This document shows, in pieces, positions 18,306-25,985 of a stretch of 38,976 nt of DNA. The stretch's first letter is position 1; each line of letters begins with the position of its first letter. Source of the DNA: Pararhizobium mangrovi (GTDB lineage: Bacteria; Pseudomonadota; Alphaproteobacteria; Rhizobiales; Rhizobiaceae). The position numbers were made by a program, and so were the translations under genes. Location: NCBI RefSeq assembly GCF_006516965.1, contig NZ_VHLH01000036.1, positions 1 to 38,976 on the forward strand, given 5' to 3'. The notes under the pieces were generated by a model. It searched no databases, was not told the origin of the DNA, and worked only from the letters and a program-made list of their open reading frames with translations.

Positions 18306-18343
18306 GTGTGATTATTGCAACAAAGGTGTCGCAACGATCACAC
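18306..18343. promoter_or_regulatory. Inverted repeat in the spacer upstream of the 118-aa gene
   Basis: The 285-bp spacer 18212-18496 holds a 7-bp inverted repeat GTGTGAT / ATCACAC separated by 24 bases, enclosing two related TTGCAACA/TCGCAACG elements. It is locally AT-richer than its surroundings and lies about 100 bases upstream of the 18211 start, so it may be an operator or promoter site. No regulator can be named and no other feature is seen in the spacer. Confidence 0.25.
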
Positions 18344-18496
18344 CTGAATTTCGCCGGGCACCTTTCGCTCTCCCGCATTCGTTCCGAACGCCGCCTGCAG
18401 TCAGGTGGTGCGCGACGGGTCCGGCACGCTCAAATTTTCAAGGGTTTGCGGAGCGCCGTCGCCAAACGGCGTGAACTGTGGATCGTGGCGAAAGGC

Positions 18497-18862
18497 TCAG
18501 GAGGCCAGTTCGAGCAGGATCTGCTTCATCCGGGTCGGCGAACTCGGCTTCATGCAGATCGTCGCCTCCGGATAGCGCTTTTCGAGCTCGGCGTTGTCGA
18601 CATGGCCGGAATGGAACACGATCGGCACATCGTTGGCGTAGAGCATGTCGGCGAGCGGACCGACCTCGCCGTCGAGCAGGCGGACGTCGAGGATCGCGCA
18701 GCATACGTGCCGGTCGGCTGCGACGGTCAGCGCCTCGCTTACGGTCGCGTACGGCCCGTCGACGGAAAATCCGGCTTCTTCGGCCATGTCCTGCAGATCC
18801 AGGGCGACGAAGAACTCGTCCTCCACGAGGAGGAGTTCACGATTGGGATGCGAGCACGGCAT
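18497..18862 (-). CDS. Single-domain response regulator (receiver only)
   Basis: The 121-residue protein is a bare CheY-like receiver domain: acidic pocket at LLVEDEF (Glu14, Asp15), phospho-acceptor Asp59 in CAILDVRLLDGE, Ser85 in VFHSGH and Lys105 in CMKPSS. No output domain follows. It overlaps the end of the large HWE kinase gene by 26 bases, so it is the last gene of that operon and the likely phosphate acceptor or sink of the kinase. In Caulobacter the LOV kinase LovK is likewise paired with a single-domain regulator, LovR, that feeds into stress response and attachment. Confidence 0.92.
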   Translation of the reverse strand: MPCSHPNRELLLVEDEFFVALDLQDMAEEAGFSVDGPYATVSEALTVAADRHVCCAILDVRLLDGEVGPLADMLYANDVPIVFHSGHVDNAELEKRYPEATICMKPSSPTRMKQILLELAS

Positions 18863-21800
18863 CAGGCAGGTCGACCTCGATTATGAACGCGTTACCATCG
18901 GTGCGACGGCGCACATCCGCCTGTAGCTGACGTGCCGATGTCTGGACGAGAACCGTGCCGAAGCCGCTTCCTTCCGAAATTTCGACGGCCTCGTCCAGAT
19001 CCTCATGCCATTTCAGACGAACGAGCCCCCCGACTTGTTCCCACCCGATCGCAAGACGGCCCCGATCCGACGCGAGCGCCCCGTACTTGACGGAGTTCGT
19101 CGTCCATTCGTGCATCATGAGTGCAAGGGACGACAGATAGCGATGGTCGATCGATACTTCCGGCCCGCCGATCTCGATCGACGTGTGGTCGCGATAGGGG
19201 TCGAGCGTGGCAAGGACGAGCTCCTCGAGGTCGATCGCCTGATCGTAGTTCGACGAGGAGGATAGGGAGTGCGCCCGACCGAGCCCGGAGATGCGCTCTC
19301 GCAGATCGGCAACGAAATCCTTGAGGTTCGTATGCGAGCGCGCGCCGGCCGATACGAGACCGCCCATGATGGCGAAGAGGTTCTTCACCCGGTGGTTCAT
19401 CTCGCGAAGCATCAGTTCGCGCGTCTCGGCCAAAGCATATTCGGCCGTGATGTCGATCGAGACGCCGGTCAGCTTTCCGCCGCCGCGCCCGTCGCCGGCA
19501 AGGCGCCCGAACCCCTTGATGTGCCGCGTATCCCCGTAGGCGGTCTCGATGCGGAACGTCGCCTCGAAGTCGCTTTCGCCACCGCTCGCCCGGCGTAGCG
19601 CGCTCTCGACCTCGGCCCGGTCGGCGTCGACGATGCGGTCCATCAGCGTGTCGATATGCACGACGTCGCCGTTCGGCGCGTCGAGCAGTTCCTTTTCGGT
19701 CGCATCCAGGAAGGTTTCGCCCGTCTCGACGTCGTATTCCCAAACGCCGATATGACCGGCCTTGATGGCGAGCTTGAGCCGTTCGCGTTCCTCGGCGAGG
19801 CTGCGCTCGAGGGTCAGCGCCTCGGTGATGTTCGTCATGACGAGCGTCGCGCCGTCGATGCTTCCGTCGTGGGTGCGGTAGGGCATCGTCCTCAGCGAAT
19901 AGGTCTGGCTGCCGTCCCGGTTGGCGAGCCTGCGATGGCGCGCCGGTTCGCCGTTCGCGACGGCCCGCGCGTCGTCCAGATACTCGCTCGACGACAGGCG
20001 GCTCGCGACGTCTTCCAGCGGGCGCTCCCGATCCGAAGGCTGCAACGGGAAGATCTCGGTCGCAGGCTCCGTGTAGCTTCGCACGCACAGCCGGCTATCG
20101 AGTACGACGACGGCAAGATCGGTCGAATCGAGAAAGTTCCGGAGGTCGGAATTGGCGACGGTGAGCTGGTCGACCTTGCTCTTGAGCTCGTCGTTGACCG
20201 TGGAAAGCTCCTCGTTCGTCGACTGGAGCTCCTCGTTCATCGACATCATTTCTTCGTTGGAGCTCTTCAGTTCCTCGTTCGTCGTCTCCAGCTCCTCGAC
20301 GGTCGTGCGAAGGCGCTGGCGCGTATCGCGAAGCTCGCCTTCGAGCACTTCGACGTGGTCGTCCCCCGGATCGAGCTCGTCGATGTCGGGCTCGAACTTC
20401 GATTCGAAGGGTGCGGTGTCCCTTAGAATGAAGAGGAGGCTGTCGTCGGGCAGGGGATCGCAGACGACGTCGATGCGCTGAACGCCATGGTCGGCCGTGA
20501 CCTCGACGTCGCGTACGATGGCGCGCTTGCGGCTCTGACGGCATTCGCGCAGCAGCCGGCCGAGCACGTTTCGCAGGCCCGGCCGGGCGAGCGAGACCGC
20601 GCTGGCGCCGCCGATCCGGCTCACGGGGAAATCGAGATAGCGGCCGAGCCGGCCATAGGCGGAAAGAATGTTGCCCTCGGTGTCGAGAACCATGCTCGGC
20701 GGCGCGTAGCGGTCCATGACGCGCTGCATCGCCTCCGCGTCCTGGCGCGCCTGCGGCTTGCGCTCGCGCCGGCGCGGCTCGTTGTCGGAGGAGCGCGGCT
20801 GGGTCTGGGCGGGAAGGTCGATCGGATATCGCGGCTGGCCCGGGCGCCGTTCGAAGAGCCGTGCACCGTGATCGACGGACGAAAAGAGGTTTTCGTAGCG
20901 ACCGATGGATTCCGACGGTCCGAGAAACAGATAGCCGCCCGGACGGATCGAGTAATGCAGCAGGGGAAGCACCGACTGCTGGAAGCGATCGTCAAAATAA
21001 ATCAGCAGGTTACGGCACGAAACGAGATCGATGCGCGAAAACGGCGGATCCTTCACCACGCTGTGGTTGGAAAAGCGGATCATGTCGCGGATCGCCGGCG
21101 TCATGACGAAGCGCTCGCCACGGGGAGTCACGTGGCGTTCGCGCAGTGCATAGGGAATATCGGCAAGAGCGGAGGAGGGATAGTCGCCCTCGCGTGCGAC
21201 CTCCAGCATGCGCTCGTCGATGTCCGTGGCGAAGATCTGGATCGTCGGATGATCTTCCATCCCGCGCAGGACCTCCGCGCACAGCATGGCGATGGAGTAC
21301 GCTTCCTCGCCGCTCGAACAGCCGGGGATCCAGATGCGGACTTCCTCGCCCGTGGAACGGCTTTTCACGAGCGGCTCGATGACACGTTCGCGCAGCGTCT
21401 CGAACGCATCGAAGTCGCGGAAGAAGCGGGTCACATTGATGAGGAGATCGCGGAAGAGCGCTTCGCATTCGTGCGTGTCGTTGCGGATGCGTTCGAGATA
21501 GGCACGCCCGCTCGGCGCATCGAGGACCTGCATGCGCCGTTCGACGCGGCGAATGAAGGTCGAACGCTTGTAGCCGGAAAAGTCGTGGCCGACGGCCGAG
21601 CGCAGCACCCGGCACAGATCATCGACGTGGTCGGCGACCAGTTCGGCCTCGTCCTCGAGGGTGGATTCGGAAAGCCGGCGATGGAAATAGTTCTTCAGCG
21701 CACCGAGCAGGATGTCCGGGGGTTCGACGAAATCGACGAGCCCGGTTCCCACGGCCGAAAGCGGCATGCCGTCGTAGCGCGCGGTGTCGGGTTTCTGGAC

Positions 21801-22253
21801 CGCCGCGACGCCGCCATGTTCCTTGATGGCGCGCAGGCCAGTCGTGCCGTCCGCCCCGGTGCCCGAAAGGATGACGCATGCCGCATTCGCCTGCTGGTCG
21901 GCGGCCAGCGAAATGAAGAAGTCGTCGATCGGCCGGCGCAGGCCGCGCGGCTGGCTGAACTCGGTCAGCTCCAGCACGGCCTGATTGATCGCCAGACCGT
22001 GACCGGGGGGGATGATGTAGACCGTGTCCGCCTCGATGCGTTCGCCGCCTTCGCACTGGAGCACGGAAAGGCTCGTCTGCCGGTCGAGCAACTGAGCGAG
22101 CATGCTTTCATGCGTCGGATCGAGGTGCTGCACGACGACGAAGGCAAGGCCGAGCGGCAATTCCGCGCTCGACAGCATCTCGCGCAGAGCCTCCAGGCCG
22201 CCGGCGGACGCGCCGACGCCGACGATCGGCGGCGTGCTGCTCATCGACGACAC
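18837..22253 (-). CDS. CheB-CheR-PAS-PAS-HWE hybrid sensor kinase
   Basis: This 1138-residue fusion carries, in order, a CheB methylesterase domain without receiver (catalytic Ser16, His43 and Asp135 all present), a CheR methyltransferase (about 200-470; SAM loop IWIPGCSSGEEAYS), a PAS-like region (about 505-615), a coiled coil of NEEL-type heptads (about 640-705), two PAS regions (about 705-810 and 820-940) and an HWE-type kinase with His954 in EMNHRVKN and an HEWTTNSVKYGAL ATP-binding box. Such fusions are common in alphaproteobacteria and usually lie outside the chemotaxis pathway; their CheB/CheR activity is little studied. The gene lies between the LOV and receiver genes in one operon, so the LOV protein is a likely input and the receiver a likely target. 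Confidence 0.93.
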   Translation of the reverse strand: MSSMSSTPPIVGVGASAGGLEALREMLSSAELPLGLAFVVVQHLDPTHESMLAQLLDRQTSLSVLQCEGGERIEADTVYIIPPGHGLAINQAVLELTEFSQPRGLRRPIDDFFISLAADQQANAACVILSGTGADGTTGLRAIKEHGGVAAVQKPDTARYDGMPLSAVGTGLVDFVEPPDILLGALKNYFHRRLSESTLEDEAELVADHVDDLCRVLRSAVGHDFSGYKRSTFIRRVERRMQVLDAPSGRAYLERIRNDTHECEALFRDLLINVTRFFRDFDAFETLRERVIEPLVKSRSTGEEVRIWIPGCSSGEEAYSIAMLCAEVLRGMEDHPTIQIFATDIDERMLEVAREGDYPSSALADIPYALRERHVTPRGERFVMTPAIRDMIRFSNHSVVKDPPFSRIDLVSCRNLLIYFDDRFQQSVLPLLHYSIRPGGYLFLGPSESIGRYENLFSSVDHGARLFERRPGQPRYPIDLPAQTQPRSSDNEPRRRERKPQARQDAEAMQRVMDRYAPPSMVLDTEGNILSAYGRLGRYLDFPVSRIGGASAVSLARPGLRNVLGRLLRECRQSRKRAIVRDVEVTADHGVQRIDVVCDPLPDDSLLFILRDTAPFESKFEPDIDELDPGDDHVEVLEGELRDTRQRLRTTVEELETTNEELKSSNEEMMSMNEELQSTNEELSTVNDELKSKVDQLTVANSDLRNFLDSTDLAVVVLDSRLCVRSYTEPATEIFPLQPSDRERPLEDVASRLSSSEYLDDARAVANGEPARHRRLANRDGSQTYSLRTMPYRTHDGSIDGATLVMTNITEALTLERSLAEERERLKLAIKAGHIGVWEYDVETGETFLDATEKELLDAPNGDVVHIDTLMDRIVDADRAEVESALRRASGGESDFEATFRIETAYGDTRHIKGFGRLAGDGRGGGKLTGVSIDITAEYALAETRELMLREMNHRVKNLFAIMGGLVSAGARSHTNLKDFVADLRERISGLGRAHSLSSSSNYDQAIDLEELVLATLDPYRDHTSIEIGGPEVSIDHRYLSSLALMMHEWTTNSVKYGALASDRGRLAIGWEQVGGLVRLKWHEDLDEAVEISEGSGFGTVLVQTSARQLQADVRRRTDGNAFIIEVDLPDAVLASQS

Positions 22254-22289
22254 GAACGGGTCCTTACGAACGCTGGATGGCGGGAAACG

Positions 22290-22850
22290 TCAGGAATTGT
22301 AACCGCCCTCGAGTTCGGCAAGCGTCAGTTTCGCCTGGGCGATCGTGGAAGCCGTGTTGGCGAGCGAACTCAACGTGCCCTCCAGCACGACGCCGCTCTC
22401 GGCGAGCACCGGACTGAGCTGCGTCATGGTGCGGTCCAGTTCGACCTCGTATTCCTCGAGCAGTTCGGGATGGGAGCGACTGATGTCGAACTGCGAGGCG
22501 AAGACGTAACGCAGCTTGTTCCCGGTCGAGCGCAGCTTGGTCATGAAGAGCAGATTGACGAAGGGCTCGCCATTCTTGCGAAAATTCACGATCGGCGTGC
22601 GAACGCTCGGCTGGCGCTCCGTCTCGAGGAACCGGTGGATGTTCACGCGCGCCTGCGGGTTCTTCGCTTCCCCCTGAAGGAAGCGGCAATTGTGCCCGAC
22701 CGCGTCTTCCGGCCCATAGCCGGTCAGCCGGGTGAAACGCTCGTTGATCATCAGTAGCGGATGGTCGTCCGTGGCGTCGGCAAGAGCCAATGCGACGGGA
22801 GCATTCTGGAAATAACTCGTCAGAGCCTTCGGAAGATCTTGGCTTGTCAT
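22290..22850 (-). CDS. Short LOV (PAS) blue-light photoreceptor protein
   Basis: The 186-residue protein is a single LOV domain with a C-terminal extension. The FMN-binding signature GHNCRFLQG is present, including the photoactive Cys55, and is followed by NINRFLETERQ-like and NFRKNGEPFVNLLF elements of the LOV fold (with VNLLF and YVFASQFDIS strands). Residues about 125-186 form a helical tail without kinase or DNA-binding domain. The start at ATG 22850 gives MTSQDLPKALTSYFQNAPVA, the usual LOV lead; an alternative ATG at 22880 adds ten residues. It is first in the LOV-kinase-receiver operon, so light sensing and kinase are in separate polypeptides, unlike the usual LOV-HWE fusions. Confidence 0.92.
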   Translation of the reverse strand: MTSQDLPKALTSYFQNAPVALALADATDDHPLLMINERFTRLTGYGPEDAVGHNCRFLQGEAKNPQARVNIHRFLETERQPSVRTPIVNFRKNGEPFVNLLFMTKLRSTGNKLRYVFASQFDISRSHPELLEEYEVELDRTMTQLSPVLAESGVVLEGTLSSLANTASTIAQAKLTLAELEGGYNS

Positions 22851-23095
22851 CGACTCGTTTGATCCGTTTGCACGCCACATAATGCCCGAAGGTGTGGTTG
22901 AAAAGAACCGCGGACGACTTTGGCATCGCCCTGCGGTACCTCCATACCTTGTCGGGTAGCGATCGCCTCCAACCACGACGCCGCGATTTATTTGCGACCG
23001 GGCGCTGTGACACCGGCCTCCGGCACGCGGCTTATCCAGGCAGTCGGCCGCAAATCCGATGCGCTTTGAAAACGCTCGCCCGCATTGCGCTAGCG

Positions 23096-23120
23096 GGAAC
23101 AAAGGTGGAACGGTAGCGTT
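23096..23120 (+). promoter_or_regulatory. EcfG (general stress response) promoter
   Basis: The sequence GGAAC at 23096-23100 is separated by 16 bases from CGTT at 23117-23120. This is the consensus of promoters read by EcfG-type sigma factors (GGAAC-N16-17-CGTT) in alphaproteobacteria. It lies 30 bases upstream of the ATG of the DUF3072 gene, whose AGGAG site is at about 23139. It is the only such match I found in the window. Confidence 0.75.
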
Positions 23121-23149
23121 ACCCGCTCACATCGTACAGGAGAAGAACC

Positions 23150-23371
23150 ATGACCAATGCTGCTGACGTCAAGTCCGACGACGGCTCGAACACGCGTAAG
23201 GACCCGGAGGATTGGGTGAGCGGTGACGATCCGATGACCGGTGCCCAGGCATCCTACCTCAAGACGCTCTCCGAGCAGGCGCACGAGCCCGATGCATACG
23301 AGGACGGGCTGACGAAGGGCGAGGCTTCCGAACGTATCGACCGCCTGAAGAAAAAGGCGGGAATGGAGTAG
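23150..23371 (+). CDS. DUF3072 domain-containing small protein
   Basis: The 73-residue hydrophilic protein carries the DUF3072 pattern PEDWVSGDDPMTGAQASYLK, then a Thr-Lys-x-Glu-Ala-Ser helix with RIDRLKKKAG. It is cytosolic, highly charged and probably largely disordered at the N-terminus. The family is uncharacterised but recurs in stress-inducible regions of alphaproteobacteria. An EcfG-type promoter and an AGGAG site lie directly upstream, so induction by the general stress response is likely. It is divergent from the LOV-kinase operon. Confidence 0.88.
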   Translation: MTNAADVKSDDGSNTRKDPEDWVSGDDPMTGAQASYLKTLSEQAHEPDAYEDGLTKGEASERIDRLKKKAGME

Positions 23372-23396
23372 CGCGTTCCTGCCTTTTGGCAGCTCG

Positions 23397-23429
23397 GGAG
23401 TGACGGCCTCGGATAGGGTTCGTCACTCC
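23397..23429. terminator. Hairpin terminator between the DUF3072 gene and the ClpP-like gene
   Basis: A perfect 9-bp stem GGAGTGACG / CGTCACTCC with a 15-base loop is followed by TTT. It lies in the short convergent space after the DUF3072 stop and before the end of the ClpP-like gene. The T run is short, so efficiency is uncertain. Confidence 0.55.
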
Positions 23430-23479
23430 TTTGCAGCGTATCTCACGAGGCGGCTATGGCGAGGTTGATCGTGTGGCTT

Positions 23480-24334
23480 TCAGGACGGCGACGAGGTCGT
23501 AACTGCCGGCTTCGTGCCGTCCGTCGTCAGGTGATAGGTCGCCATCTCGTCTGCCGTAAGGTAGTGCAGCGATCGTGGTGGCGTCGTCAGGGCATCCGCC
23601 CAGATCATGGGATCGACGCCCATTGCCGTGAGATGGCGCACGATGCGGGCCGTCGTGATCTGCGCATCGGCGATCGCCTGCGCCGGGTTCTGTTCGGCAT
23701 CCGTCGCGGTATAGAACTGATGCACGCCGACTGCCGATTTGTCGTCGACGCTGCGGTGAACGCCGCCCGCCAGAACCAGCGGACAGGAAGAAGCGCACAG
23801 CGCACCCTTGGGCACGCGTGTGTCGAGTTCGTGCTCGCGGATCGTATCGGCCATGGCGATCGCCGCGCCGAGATCGCCGCCAGGTGAATCGAGATCGACG
23901 GTGTGGACGTACTCGCCACGCTCGCGAAGTTCCTTCTTCAGGCGTTCGGCGGCCGCATGGTCGATGCGTCCGGTCGCCCGGAGCACGTTGTCTTTCGTAA
24001 GATCGAAGCGGATCGGCCCGTTCAGTGCATCCTCGCTCGTCGTCACATCCCGGCGCGGATCGTGTTCGGGCGCCGGCCTCGTGTTTCTGTTTCCCTCGCC
24101 GTCCGTCGCGACGTCCGGCGGCAGTATCGGTTGTTCCTGGGCGGGATCCGCCGGTGTCGCGGGAACGGTTTCGGTACGCAGGTCGCGATAGTCGAGGACG
24201 ACAATCGCGACCGCACCAACGAGCAGGATACGAAACGCCCAGCGCGCGAGATCTCCGTCGTCGATGCGGGCGAATGCACGCATCGCCCTTTGTCCGAGGC
24301 GTTCGGTTCCGGTGCGTTCGCTCGTTTGCGGCAT
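23480..24334 (-). CDS. Membrane-anchored ClpP/crotonase-like periplasmic protein
   Basis: The 284-residue protein has a short cytosolic lead, one membrane helix (about 34-50, ILLVGAVAIVVLDY), a Pro/Asp-rich linker and a ClpP-class domain (about 105-270). Visible features are DLDSPGGDLGAAIAMAD, the CASSCPLVLAGG segment holding the likely nucleophilic serine (182 or 183) between two cysteines, and GVHQFY with a candidate catalytic histidine. This fits predicted periplasmic proteins of the COG3904 type, of unknown substrate. The start ATG overlaps the stop of the upstream membrane-protein gene by one base (TGATG), so the two are translationally coupled. Confidence 0.82.
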   Translation of the reverse strand: MPQTSERTGTERLGQRAMRAFARIDDGDLARWAFRILLVGAVAIVVLDYRDLRTETVPATPADPAQEQPILPPDVATDGEGNRNTRPAPEHDPRRDVTTSEDALNGPIRFDLTKDNVLRATGRIDHAAAERLKKELRERGEYVHTVDLDSPGGDLGAAIAMADTIREHELDTRVPKGALCASSCPLVLAGGVHRSVDDKSAVGVHQFYTATDAEQNPAQAIADAQITTARIVRHLTAMGVDPMIWADALTTPPRSLHYLTADEMATYHLTTDGTKPAVTTSSPS

Positions 24335-25671
24335 CAGTCGGGCCGCTTGGGCTCGGAGCGGGCGAGGGCGGTCACGTTCGGGCCATGGTCTCGGCCGGAA
24401 GACGCTGCGTCGTCTTCGCGCCTTTCGGTCCCAGTCTCTTCGACGGGCTCGGTCTCGGGCTCCGGTTCGCCGATACCGTGCGAGCGCTGGCGAAAGCGTT
24501 CGTTGATGTCGAGTGCGCGCAGGAGGTCGGCGGCCGACATGCGTTCGGCGTCGCTCATCTCGTCCTCGCCTTCGCGGATCGTCGCGTAGACGACAGACAG
24601 GATCAGCACGAGGACGGCTGGCAGGAGGTCGATGGAAATCGCGCCCGCCCAGCTCGGCAGGAAGCTCGTCGCATAGCGAAGAACCGCTTCTGCGGACGAC
24701 AGCGGAACGTAGCGCCGCTCGGCGACCTTCGGCTGCTGCATGATCTCGTCGGCTGCCTGCGCCAGCGCGGTCGATTGCGCGGCGACCGACTGGCGCACCG
24801 TCTTCATTACCGCGTCCTGGCGACCCGCTAGATCGGCGTCGCTGCCGTCGGCGACGGGGGCGATGAAGCCGGCGGCGAGGTCCTGCGCCGCACGTGCGAG
24901 GGAGGGCGCCGCGGAGGTCTGCTGCAACGAGGAGATGATGCCGGAAAGCTCCACTGCGCGCTTGGCGAAGGTGTCGGAGCGTGGCTGGACGGGGCCGGAT
25001 CCCGAAACGAGCCCTCGCATCTCCGCGAGTTTCGCCTGACCCTTCTCGAAGAGCTGGCTGACCGTCTTGCGCGAACCGCCGATCGTCTGCTCGAGTTCGG
25101 CCATCTGTGCCGACATCTGGGAAAGAAGCTGTACGACGCTGCCCGAGCCCGAGGTGCCCGTCAGCGCGCCGGACGAACGCTCCTCGTCGGCAAGCCTGGA
25201 GAAGCGGGCCTCTGCGCGCTGGATGTCCGGCAGCAGCGAAAGCGAGCCGAGCGCATTGTCGTGCGCCTGGTCGAGATCGCTCGTATAGCCTTCGAGCGTT
25301 TCCGCCAGATGCTGCTCGACCGCCGCCGATCCGGCGAGCGCGGCGGCGTTCAGCCATGACGACATCGCCACGATCATCGCACATCCGAGCACCATTACGG
25401 CGACAAGCCCGATGCGCGAGGAGAAGCTGCGCATCTCCGGAAGGAAGCGCATCAGATAGGTCCAGAACCCGTAGATGCCGACCGAGACCGCGCCGGCGTA
25501 CATGATGGCGGCGAAGAACACGCCGGTCGCGGAGCCGTCGAGCAGGCTGCGCACCCCGAGATAGGTGTAGACGCCGCTTGCAAGCGCCAGCGTGGCGAGC
25601 ACGAAACGCGTCATCGTCTCGAGCGAGCGGACATGGCCTTCGAGGCGTCTGGAAAGGGTGGCGTCGCGCAT
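24334..25671 (-). CDS. Four-TM membrane protein with a long extracytoplasmic helical domain, unknown function
   Basis: The 445-residue protein has three hydrophobic helices near the N-terminus (about 22-40, 50-72 and 86-105), a long Ser/Ala/Gln-rich helical region (about 110-335, coiled-coil-like with segments such as LLSQMSAQMAELEQTIGG) and a fourth helix (about 340-362, ISIDLLPAVLVLILSVVY). An acidic, disordered cytosolic tail of about 80 residues follows. The helical region is likely to be outside the cytoplasm if topology follows the helix count. No family is recognised. It is coupled to the ClpP-like gene, suggesting that the pair forms one membrane complex; a substrate or partner role is inference. 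Confidence 0.75.
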   Translation of the reverse strand: MRDATLSRRLEGHVRSLETMTRFVLATLALASGVYTYLGVRSLLDGSATGVFFAAIMYAGAVSVGIYGFWTYLMRFLPEMRSFSSRIGLVAVMVLGCAMIVAMSSWLNAAALAGSAAVEQHLAETLEGYTSDLDQAHDNALGSLSLLPDIQRAEARFSRLADEERSSGALTGTSGSGSVVQLLSQMSAQMAELEQTIGGSRKTVSQLFEKGQAKLAEMRGLVSGSGPVQPRSDTFAKRAVELSGIISSLQQTSAAPSLARAAQDLAAGFIAPVADGSDADLAGRQDAVMKTVRQSVAAQSTALAQAADEIMQQPKVAERRYVPLSSAEAVLRYATSFLPSWAGAISIDLLPAVLVLILSVVYATIREGEDEMSDAERMSAADLLRALDINERFRQRSHGIGEPEPETEPVEETGTERREDDAASSGRDHGPNVTALARSEPKRPD

Positions 25672-25985
25672 AGCGGTGTCGATCCCCGTTCGAAAGGCCG
25701 GATGCTCATGCGGCCTTTCCGGCGATCGCCGGTCTGCCGCGGCACCATCGGCACGCGTCCCTTTTCACGACAAGGTAGGGAATTCTTCCCGATTGTCACG
25801 CATTCGGCGCACGGCGCCAAAACAACACACGGGACGGTTGCGGATCGAAACGGGCCCGCGTTCTTCAGCTTTTCCTAACCAAGACAGATAAATCCATGCC
25901 GTTCGGCCATGTCCGCCGGGGCCTTCGTTCCATTTTGTTAAGCCGATGCGTGAAGGGTGCGCAACGGTACGAAAGCGAGGCAGGC
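25672..25985. other. Divergent intergenic region (314 bp) with one strong hairpin
   Basis: No credible gene is seen here. A 9-bp inverted repeat GAAAGGCCG / CGGCCTTTC with a 10-base loop lies at 25692-25719, without a T run, just upstream of the four-TM gene and so in its 5' leader. The half nearer 25986 is more AT-rich (25860-25945) and should hold the promoter of the PAS-GGDEF-EAL gene; no clear hexamer pair or EcfG motif was found. Confidence 0.45.

Noticed and set aside
18306-18343. GTGTGAT/ATCACAC as a Crp-type site
   Set aside because: Half-sites are 24 bases apart, too far for a Crp dimer; kept only as a weak inverted repeat.
20487-22757. 756-residue plus-strand open frame opposite the CheB-CheR kinase
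   Set aside because: Antisense shadow; the opposite strand has complete CheB, CheR and HWE motifs.
23480-25384. 634-residue extended reading of the ClpP-like frame
   Set aside because: The upstream part reads the four-TM gene out of frame; the ATG overlapping that gene's stop codon is the credible start.
25611-25820. 69-residue minus-strand open frame with CxxC-like start
   Set aside because: Overlaps the start of the four-TM gene and the leader hairpin; codon use and sequence do not look coding.
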